Shown here one piece after another: positions 57,759-64,000 of a stretch of DNA of 64,000 bases. The stretch is from Dietzia aerolata. Its GTDB lineage: Bacteria; Actinomycetota; Actinomycetes; Mycobacteriales; Mycobacteriaceae. The notes below the pieces were generated by a model. That model had not been told where the DNA came from. It worked only from the letters and a program-made list of their open reading frames with translations, and did no database searches. The stretch spans positions 1 through 64,000 of the forward strand of contig NZ_JAALDM010000222.1 in NCBI RefSeq assembly GCF_014144865.1, given 5' to 3'. The number at the start of each line of letters is the position of its first letter. Positions within the stretch are counted from its first letter, which is position 1. Position numbers and translations under genes: made by a program.

Positions 57759-58924
57759 CAGCGTGATCCTTCCGTCGGTGTGTCTGTTGACGTGCCGGTG
57801 TCGGCCACTGCGCCTGTGTCTGTTCCGGCGCCGGCCCCGGCGTCTGTTTCGGCGCCGGACTCGACGTCGCCGCGCGTTCCGCGCCGGGCCGTCAGCCGCA
57901 GGTACATGTCGTCGCCGAGCATCGCCGTCTCCAGGATCCGGAACCGGTGCGCCTCGGGCAGGGTCGTGACGCCGGCACCGGTCACCGCACTCAGTCCGTC
58001 GCCGAGTACGACGGGGGCGAGGTAGGCGTCGACCTCGTCCACCAGGCCCGCGGTGAGGAACGCGCCGGCCAGGTGCGGGCCACCCTCGATGAGGACGTGG
58101 TTGACGTCGCCGAGCAACTCCAGCGCCGCCGCCGGATCCCGGGTCTCAAGGTGCCGGAACCTGCCGTCGGTGCCACGCACCCGCGCGTCACGGGGCACCG
58201 CGGTCAGGCCCATCACCGCGCGCAGGGGCTGGCGTGCGGAAGGTGTGGAGCCGGAGATGCGGGCGGTCAGTGCCGGGTCGTCGGTGCGCAACGTTCCTGA
58301 TCCGACGACGACGACGTCCATCTCCTCGCGTCTGGCATGCACGTGTCTGCGGGCGGCCGGCCCGGTGATCCACATGCTCGTCCCATCGGCCGCGGCCACG
58401 TGACCGTCCATGCTCGCAGCGTATTTCCAGGTCACCATCGGCCGACCGTGGGACTGCCGGTGTAGCCACGCGGCCAAGGGGCCGGTGCGGGCGTTGACGG
58501 CGCTGGTGTCGTCGTCGTAAAGAACGGCATCAACCCCCGCCCGCCGTAAGGTCTCGGCTCCGCCCGCGGCGTCCGGCGTCGGGTCGGACACGGCGTACAC
58601 CACCCGCGAGATCCCGTCGGCGATGGCGCGCGCGGTGCAGGGTCCCGTCCGACCGTGGTGCGCGCAGGGCTCGAGGGTGACCACCAACGTCCCGCCCCGG
58701 GCGCGGTCCCCGGCCTCGTCGAGCGCCACGACTTCCGCGTGCCGACCGCCCGCGGCCTCCGTGGCGCCGCGTCCCACGATCGTTCCAGCCGCATCGAGCA
58801 CCACCGCACCGACCGGCGGGTTGGGCGTGGAGACCCCAAGCGCCGACCTCGACACCCGTAGAGCCTCGACCAGGGCGGCTCGCTCCACCTCCCGGCGGGG
58901 ATCCGGCGATCCGGCCCCGGTCAC
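57758..58924 (-). CDS. ribD: Bifunctional pyrimidine deaminase/reductase RibD
   Basis: Deaminates then reduces the pyrimidine intermediate. 388 aa; the deaminase zinc site is His62-Ala-Glu64 with Cys87 and Cys96 (LEPCAHHGRTGPC), the reductase domain covers about 165-355 (VTWKYAASMDGH). The last 30 residues are a Thr/Gly/Asp/Ala tail made of short repeats, unlikely to be folded. The GTG at 58924 overlaps the rpe stop (GTGA). Confidence 0.94.
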   Translation of the reverse strand: MTGAGSPDPRREVERAALVEALRVSRSALGVSTPNPPVGAVVLDAAGTIVGRGATEAAGGRHAEVVALDEAGDRARGGTLVVTLEPCAHHGRTGPCTARAIADGISRVVYAVSDPTPDAAGGAETLRRAGVDAVLYDDDTSAVNARTGPLAAWLHRQSHGRPMVTWKYAASMDGHVAAADGTSMWITGPAARRHVHARREEMDVVVVGSGTLRTDDPALTARISGSTPSARQPLRAVMGLTAVPRDARVRGTDGRFRHLETRDPAAALELLGDVNHVLIEGGPHLAGAFLTAGLVDEVDAYLAPVVLGDGLSAVTGAGVTTLPEAHRFRILETAMLGDDMYLRLTARRGTRGDVESGAETDAGAGAGTDTGAVADTGTSTDTPTEGSR

Positions 58925-59589
58925 CGGCGAGCGTCCAGGGCCTCCGCGCGCAGGGCCTCGACCTTCGCGTCGGGATCGGGCGCGCCGTAGACGGCAGAAC
59001 CCGCGACGAACACATCGCACCCCGCGTCGGCACTGGCGCCGATCGTGGAGGCGTCGATCCCGCCGTCGATCTGGATCAGCACGTCCACGCCACGACGGTC
59101 GATCTCCGCGCGCAGCGTGCGCACCTTGTCGAGGACCTCCGGCATGAACTTCTGGCCCCCGAACCCGGGCTCGACGCTCATCACCAGGACCACGTCCACC
59201 GTGTCGAGCAGCTCGAGGTACGGCTCGACCGGCGTGCCCGGCTTGATGGAGATCCCGGCCTTGCAGCCCTTCGAGTGCAGCAGCTCCGCCACGCCGCGGG
59301 GGTCATCCGTGGCCTCCACGTGGAACGTGACGTTGAACGCGCCGGCGTCCACATAGTCACCTACCCACCGCGCGGGGTCCTCGATCATCAGGTGGCAGTC
59401 CATCGGCTTGTCCGTCACCGCGTGGACGGCCTTGGCGACCGGTGCGCCGAACGAGAGGTTGGGGACAAAATGGCCGTCCATCACGTCGACGTGGATCCAG
59501 TCCGCCGACGGGATGCGCTCGATCTCCCGATCGAGGCGGGCGAAGTCTGCGGACAGGATCGACGGCGCGATGAGCGGCTGGTACGACAT
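58921..59589 (-). CDS. rpe: Ribulose-phosphate 3-epimerase
   Basis: Interconverts ribulose 5-phosphate and xylulose 5-phosphate, feeding both the pentose pathway and riboflavin synthesis (RibBA uses ribulose 5-phosphate). 222 aa; IAPSILSADFARL, VDVMDGHFVPN and MSVEPGFGGQKF are intact. The ATG at 59589 is chosen because TAGACT lies 7 nt before it; a start 10 codons further up would begin within the promoter. Confidence 0.95.
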   Translation of the reverse strand: MSYQPLIAPSILSADFARLDREIERIPSADWIHVDVMDGHFVPNLSFGAPVAKAVHAVTDKPMDCHLMIEDPARWVGDYVDAGAFNVTFHVEATDDPRGVAELLHSKGCKAGISIKPGTPVEPYLELLDTVDVVLVMSVEPGFGGQKFMPEVLDKVRTLRAEIDRRGVDVLIQIDGGIDASTIGASADAGCDVFVAGSAVYGAPDPDAKVEALRAEALDARR

Positions 59590-59596
59590 GCCGTCC

Positions 59597-59602
59597 AGTC
59601 TA
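59597..59602 (-). promoter_or_regulatory. -10 element of a predicted leaderless rpe-rib promoter
   Basis: On the minus strand TAGACT, 7 nt, then the rpe ATG. It would drive rpe-ribD-ribE and possibly ribBA-ribH separately from rsmB. Confidence 0.65.
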
Positions 59603-59624
59603 GGCGTCGCCCGCGTCATCTTCG

Positions 59625-59682
59625 ATTCGCGTGCGGGCCGCGGTCATTCTCGTGCGGGCCGGCCTCATTCGGTGCGGCGCAG
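59625..59682. repeat. 21-bp tandem repeat at the rsmB stop codon
   Basis: ATTCGCGTGCGGGCCG (59625) and ATTCTCGTGCGGGCCG (59646) are two copies with a 21-bp period; a third, diverged copy (ATTCGGTGCGGCGCAG, 59667) contains the last codons of rsmB. Confidence 0.65.
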
Positions 59683-61329
59683 GGCCGCCATGAACATCGC
59701 ATCCGTCCCGTGGCGATGCGGCCAGAGCTGCACCCACGGCCCCTCGCCCATCCCGTCGAGGGGCTCCGCGGCCATGCCGGACAGGACCGGGCGCACGTCC
59801 AGTACCTCCACGTCAGCGCGGCGGCTGATCTCGCGAACCACCGATACCGTCTCCGACAGGTGCGGCGAGCAGGTCGCGTACAGCACCACGCCGCCGGGCC
59901 TGACCAGCGCCAACGCCGAGTCGACGAGCTCGCGTTGGAGCGCCACGAGGGGCGGGATGTCCGCCGCGGTCTTGCGCCACCGCGCCTCGGGACGACGACG
60001 AAGTGCGCCCAGGCCCGAACACGGAGCATCAACGAGAACCCGATCAAAGCCGGACTCCAGACCCGGTGACCGTCCGTCCGTGGTGACCACCTGGACAGGC
60101 AGATCCCGGGTGGCCTCTCGCACCAGGTCCGCTCGATGCTCGGAGACCTCGACCGCGGTGACCGAGGCGCCCTCGATTTCCGCCAGAGCACCGAGCAGGG
60201 CCGCCTTGCCGCCCGGTCCTGCGCACAGGTCCAGCCACCGGCCCTCGTCCTCGCCGACGATCGGGGACCTGGCCGCCGCGAGGGCTACGAGCTGGCTGCC
60301 CTCGTCCTGGACGGCCGCCAACCCCTCCTTCACCGCGTCCAGGGAACCCGGATCGCCGGAATCCAGATGGACGGCGTATGGCGACAGAGTTCCCTCGGAT
60401 CCGCCGGTGACCAGCGCGAGTTCCTCGCCGGAGATCGCACCCGGGCGCGCGGCGAGATGCACCTTCGGCCGGGCGTCGTCGGCGGCCAACAGGTCGGGCA
60501 GTTCGCCGGCCGCGGAGCCGAGAGACTCCGCGAATGCCCGCGCAATCCATTCCGGGTGCGCGGTGCCGATGGCCATGCGGCCGATCGGGTCGGTAACCCC
60601 CTCTCGGAGCGCATCGATCCACTCCTGCGCTGACCGCGATGAGATCTTCCGGAGAACGGCGTTGACGAATCCGCCCGCCCGTCCGAGACCTGCGGTGCGT
60701 GCGGCTTCCACCGTGGTGTCGACCGCGGCGTGGGCGCCGATGCGGGTGAAAAGCAGCTGGTAGGCGCCGAGCCGGAGCAGATCCAGCACCGGCGGATCGA
60801 CCTCGTCGACAGGTCGGGAAGCGGCGAGCTCGATAATCCGGTCTAAAAGCCCCTGACTACGCAACGTGCCGTAGGTGAGTTCGGTGGCCAGGGCCGAGTC
60901 CCGCTGATCAAGCCGGGCGCGTCGAAGCTGCGCCGGGAGCGCCAGGTTCGCGTAGGCGGACCTGTCTCGCACAGCCGTCATGACCGCCAGCGCCACGGCG
61001 CGCGCATCGGTCGGAGCCGACTGCGGTGCCTGCGAAGACTGCGCTGCCCGTCCAGACCCCGCTCCCTGGGGCCTACGTCCCCGATTACCGCCGCCGCGGC
61101 TGCCGCCCCGCTGGTCGCCAGCCCCTGCGTTCTTACCCCTGGAGCCTCGGTGACCGGCACCGTGACCACCGGAACCCCGACTGTCGGCGCGACGGCTCCC
61201 CGCACCCTGATCTCCTGCACTGTGGCTGCCGGCGCTTCGGTTGTGTGAGCCCTGCTTGTTGTGACCGTGCTTGCTCGAACCCTGTCCCTTCGGCGGGGTC
61301 CGTCGATCGCGTGAGTCGTCGACGCTCAT
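59665..61329 (-). CDS. rsmB: 16S rRNA m5C967 methyltransferase RsmB/Sun (Fmu)
   Basis: S-adenosylmethionine-dependent rRNA methyltransferase, 554 aa. A NusB-like domain (about 110-230) precedes the Rossmann methyltransferase domain with [14 protein letters not shown] and the two catalytic cysteines in DAPCSGLG and YATCSP. Residues about 10-105 are an Arg/Gly/Ser/His-rich low-complexity extension with RGG-like elements, longer than in the E. coli enzyme. The ATG at 61329 overlaps the fmt stop (ATGA). Confidence 0.93.
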   Translation of the reverse strand: MSVDDSRDRRTPPKGQGSSKHGHNKQGSHNRSAGSHSAGDQGAGSRRADSRGSGGHGAGHRGSRGKNAGAGDQRGGSRGGGNRGRRPQGAGSGRAAQSSQAPQSAPTDARAVALAVMTAVRDRSAYANLALPAQLRRARLDQRDSALATELTYGTLRSQGLLDRIIELAASRPVDEVDPPVLDLLRLGAYQLLFTRIGAHAAVDTTVEAARTAGLGRAGGFVNAVLRKISSRSAQEWIDALREGVTDPIGRMAIGTAHPEWIARAFAESLGSAAGELPDLLAADDARPKVHLAARPGAISGEELALVTGGSEGTLSPYAVHLDSGDPGSLDAVKEGLAAVQDEGSQLVALAAARSPIVGEDEGRWLDLCAGPGGKAALLGALAEIEGASVTAVEVSEHRADLVREATRDLPVQVVTTDGRSPGLESGFDRVLVDAPCSGLGALRRRPEARWRKTAADIPPLVALQRELVDSALALVRPGGVVLYATCSPHLSETVSVVREISRRADVEVLDVRPVLSGMAAEPLDGMGEGPWVQLWPHRHGTDAMFMAALRRTE

Positions 61330-62279
61330 CCGAACACGGCCCCTTCCACCAGCCGAGCGCCCCGCGCCCAATCCAGTGCATTCATCATCTTCTTGCCCGG
61401 AGGCTGCAGCTTCTCCACCACGATCGGGGTCGATGCTGTGCCCACGAGGAATACTCGCTTTCCCCAGCTCAGCTGCCCGGGTGCCAACGGTTCATCGAGC
61501 CCGACCGCTTCTACCTCTGAGTTGTCAGCAATTCTCGCCGTCCCGATCTTCACGCGGTTATCACCAAATGTCGTCCATGCGCCGGGTGCGGGGGTTACGG
61601 ACCGGATGTGGCGGTCAACGGCCTGCGCCGGATCCGTCCATTTGACGCGAGCGTCCTCGACGGTGAGCTTGCCGGCGTAGGACACGCCGTCCTGCGATTG
61701 CGGCTCGGCGCGTAGCGTGCCGGCTTCAATGCCGTCGAGAGTCGCTTCCAGTAGTCCGGCGCCGGCGGTGGCGAGTCTGTCGAGCAGGTCTCCGGCAGTG
61801 TCGTGGGGGCGAATAGTTTCGGTCATGGTCCCGAGTACCGGTCCGGTATCCATACCTTCCTCCAGACGGAAGGTCGTGGCACCGGTGATCTCATCCCCGG
61901 CGGCGATCGCAGCATTGACCGGTGCGGCCCCGCGCCAGGCCGGAAGCAATGAGAAGTGGAGGTTGATCCACCCGTGGGTGGGGATGTCGAGCACCGGTCG
62001 GGGAACCAGATGGCCGTAGGCAACAACCGGAGCGGCATCGGGAGCCAACTGGCGAAGCCGGTCGGCGAACTCAGGATCGCGCGCATTGGGCGGGGTCAGG
62101 ACCTCGATGCCTGCGGCATCAGCCGCGGCCGCCACGGGGCTGCGGGACAGTCCCCGGCCCCGACCCGTGCGGGCATCCGGGCGGGTCACGACCGCCACAA
62201 CGTCATGGGACTCACTGTCGATCAGTGCCTGCAGCGACGGGACTGCGACCTCCGGTGTACCGGCGAAGACAAGTCGCAT
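61326..62279 (-). CDS. fmt: Methionyl-tRNA formyltransferase
   Basis: Formylates initiator tRNA. 317 aa; [40 protein letters not shown] (catalytic Asn/His/Asp region) and the C-terminal tRNA-binding domain are visible. The ATG at 62279 gives the standard N-terminus; a GTG at 62285 overlapping the def stop is equally possible, as GGGGGTG serves either. Confidence 0.95.
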   Translation of the reverse strand: MRLVFAGTPEVAVPSLQALIDSESHDVVAVVTRPDARTGRGRGLSRSPVAAAADAAGIEVLTPPNARDPEFADRLRQLAPDAAPVVAYGHLVPRPVLDIPTHGWINLHFSLLPAWRGAAPVNAAIAAGDEITGATTFRLEEGMDTGPVLGTMTETIRPHDTAGDLLDRLATAGAGLLEATLDGIEAGTLRAEPQSQDGVSYAGKLTVEDARVKWTDPAQAVDRHIRSVTPAPGAWTTFGDNRVKIGTARIADNSEVEAVGLDEPLAPGQLSWGKRVFLVGTASTPIVVEKLQPPGKKMMNALDWARGARLVEGAVFG

Positions 62280-62281
62280 GC

Positions 62282-62836
62282 TCACTTCACCCCCGTCGGC
62301 TCGACCAGCTGGTCATGGATGACTCCCGCGCTGATCGCCGCATTGCCGAACCATGACGATGACCGGATCTCCGCCATGGCGGACCTGCGGTGTTCGGGCG
62401 TCAGTCGCTGAAGGAACAGCACGCCGTCAAGGTGATCGGTCTCGTGCTGGACCGCTCTGGCGAGAATCCCGTCCGCATCAAACGAGACGGGGTTGCCGTG
62501 GATGTCCTGGCCGCTGGCTCGAACGCGGGCATATCGCTCAGTCGGCTCACTGATCTCCGGGATAGACAGACATCCTTCGTTGACAAACGTCTTCTCGTCG
62601 CCGATCGGCTCCCACTCCGGATTGACGAGGTGACCTTCCTTGCCTCCACAGGTGTAGACGAACACCCGGAGGGACAAGCCGATCTGGGGCGCGGCCAGTC
62701 CGGCGCCGTCCTCGTGTCGGACGGTGTCCATCAGATCCGCCACCGCCCGATCCAATCTGTCATCGAAGGAGGTGACGGGATCGGTGGGCGTCCGAAGCAC
62801 CGGGTCGCCGAACAGACGGACGGGATGGACGGTCAT
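62282..62836 (-). CDS. def: Peptide deformylase
   Basis: Removes the N-formyl group from new proteins. 184 aa with all three motifs: [17 protein letters not shown] and QHETDHLDG (metal-binding His pair, catalytic Glu). Forms an operon with fmt, which performs the opposite step. GAGGAGA precedes the ATG. Confidence 0.96.
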   Translation of the reverse strand: MTVHPVRLFGDPVLRTPTDPVTSFDDRLDRAVADLMDTVRHEDGAGLAAPQIGLSLRVFVYTCGGKEGHLVNPEWEPIGDEKTFVNEGCLSIPEISEPTERYARVRASGQDIHGNPVSFDADGILARAVQHETDHLDGVLFLQRLTPEHRRSAMAEIRSSSWFGNAAISAGVIHDQLVEPTGVK

Positions 62837-62919
62837 GCGTATCTGGTCTCCTCGAGGGCGAAACGGGGGTGGCCGTCCATTCTAGGGTCTGGACTGGTGA
62901 TCTGAGAGTGACGGTCGTG

Positions 62920-64000
62920 CTAGCCGATATGTATCGGGTCCAGCCGCACTCGGACGGGGTCGGCATTTCGGCGCCCCGATCGTCCGACAACGAAGGCCTT
63001 CACCTCGTTGACGACCTGGTCCAGCCCGGCCGGGGGCACGCGGAGTAGGAGTCGTTCGGGATCCCGGATCTGATCGTGCCCGGGGAGTTGGTCCCCTTCC
63101 GGCAGGTCAACTGGCCCCAGCACTTCGACGCTGTCAATGAGTCGGAAGTCCTCGAGGAAATCCGCCAGAGCTTCTGCTGGACCGTCCACCGCGATCATGT
63201 GGACCGCCGGTGGGAAGCCGACCTCGGCTCGGTCCGCGAGTTCCCGCTCCGCCCAACTCTGCGGTGACCATCGCACCAGTGCCTGCGCTACCGCTGAATC
63301 TGAATCCGCGGACAGGAATACACGGCCACCTTCACTCGCTGGACGAACGAGACCAGCCGCCCCGATCCACAGCCGGAGGGCATTTTGAACCGCCCGTAGA
63401 TCTGGTCGCCCCAGCAATGCCCAGGAGTCCAATAGCAGTGCCGCCCCATAGCCCCCTTCGGCAACTGGTTCCGCTCCCGGAGTGGAGACGATGATCGCAG
63501 GACTCGCGGGGACAGAGTCGAGGATCTCCCCTCCCCCGCTGGTACGAACGCGGACACCGGGAAACATCCGGCCCAACTCCTCCGCTGTCCTGCCGGCACC
63601 GACAACGCCTGCCCGCAGCGCCCTCGATCCGCACGCCACGCACCTAAATGCGGTCTCGGGGGCGCCACACCACCCGCACGCCAGATCAACCGGTCCGTAT
63701 ACATCGTCCATACGACCAGCCCTGATCGGGCCGTTGCACCGGCGACATCGTGCAGGGGTGCGGCACGAGCCACAGAGCAAGGTGGGGATATACCCCTTGC
63801 GGGGTACTTGCACCAAGACCGGAGCGTCTATGTCAATCGCCTCGCGCGCCATCGTCAATGCGACTGCCGGCAGCCTGGTGCGTCCGCCGGCGACATCTCT
63901 GGCCTGTACCGGATCAGCATCCGTCACCGCGACGATCTGCGGTGCGAGCTCCCGGATGAGCCCCGGTCGAGGCAGAATCTCGTGTGCCCAGCCCGTTCGC
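62920..64000 (-). CDS. priA: Primosomal protein N' PriA-like, C-terminal part, cut by window end
   Basis: The reading frame is open to the window edge, so about 360 C-terminal residues are seen. The paired zinc-binding cysteines CGSCRTPARCRRC and CGWCGAPETAFRCVACG mark PriA. The mycobacterial homologue is described as a putative PriA lacking a standard ATP-binding site; whether that holds here needs the missing N-terminus. The gap of 83 nt to def holds no gene. Confidence 0.9.
   Translation of the reverse strand, partial: RTGWAHEILPRPGLIRELAPQIVAVTDADPVQARDVAGGRTRLPAVALTMAREAIDIDAPVLVQVPRKGYIPTLLCGSCRTPARCRRCNGPIRAGRMDDVYGPVDLACGWCGAPETAFRCVACGSRALRAGVVGAGRTAEELGRMFPGVRVRTSGGGEILDSVPASPAIIVSTPGAEPVAEGGYGAALLLDSWALLGRPDLRAVQNALRLWIGAAGLVRPASEGGRVFLSADSDSAVAQALVRWSPQSWAERELADRAEVGFPPAVHMIAVDGPAEALADFLEDFRLIDSVEVLGPVDLPEGDQLPGHDQIRDPERLLLRVPPAGLDQVVNEVKAFVVGRSGRRNADPVRVRLDPIHIG

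Overview
This window is high-GC actinobacterial chromosome from a mycolic-acid-type member of the Mycobacteriales. The gene order follows the Mycobacterium tuberculosis Rv1402-Rv1485 block: hemH-inhA-fabG, VWA-DUF58-moxR-ripA, acn-acnR, an Rv1473-like ABC-F ATPase, the suf operon, mptB, ctaA/ctaB, tkt-tal-zwf-opcA-pgl, secG, tpiA-pgk-gap, whiA-yvcK-rapZ-uvrC, the rib genes, rsmB-fmt-def and priA. InhA, an MptB-type mannosyltransferase and a plant-like FAD lycopene cyclase together point to Dietzia or a close relative. That genus call is inference; no rRNA is present.

Layout. 1-8.4 kb: heme (hemH) and mycolate/fatty-acid reductases (inhA, fabG), then a VWA/DUF58/MoxR chaperone-type set beside the peptidoglycan hydrolase ripA. 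8.5-12.1 kb: aconitase and its TetR repressor AcnR, with a textbook AcnR operator in front of acn. 12.1-24.6 kb: the least conserved part. It holds a secreted protein of unknown function, an aldo/keto reductase, an MFS transporter overlapping a sphingosine-phosphate-lyase-like PLP enzyme, a SAP-like membrane protein, an ATP-grasp ligase followed by an alpha/beta hydrolase, a small membrane protein, the ABC-F ATPase, a thioesterase and a lycopene cyclase. 24.6-31.0 kb: sufR-sufB-sufD-sufC-sufS-sufU-sufT for Fe-S cluster assembly, on the minus strand. 31.2-39.4 kb: mptB, an ABC exporter, ctaA, a long Ala/Gly repeat protein, a quinone oxidoreductase and ctaB. 39.5-46.0 kb: the pentose phosphate operon on the plus strand. 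46.1-64.0 kb: an almost unbroken minus-strand run of secG, glycolysis, whiA-yvcK-rapZ, uvrC, riboflavin synthesis, rpe, rsmB, fmt, def and the 3' part of priA.

Two window-wide patterns stand out. Genes inside operons overlap by ATGA or GTGA. Many genes that begin a transcription unit instead have a TANNNT hexamer 6-8 nt before the start codon and no Shine-Dalgarno sequence, which predicts leaderless mRNAs. Perfect or near-perfect hairpins close most units.

The most likely source of new biology is the 13.9-20.2 kb accessory block (transporter + PLP lyase, ATP-grasp + hydrolase, each with palindromes at its promoter). Next is the 503-residue LGG-SSAKAPGGK repeat protein at 35.7-37.2 kb. No CRISPR array, tRNA, rRNA, insertion sequence, prophage or defence system was seen.
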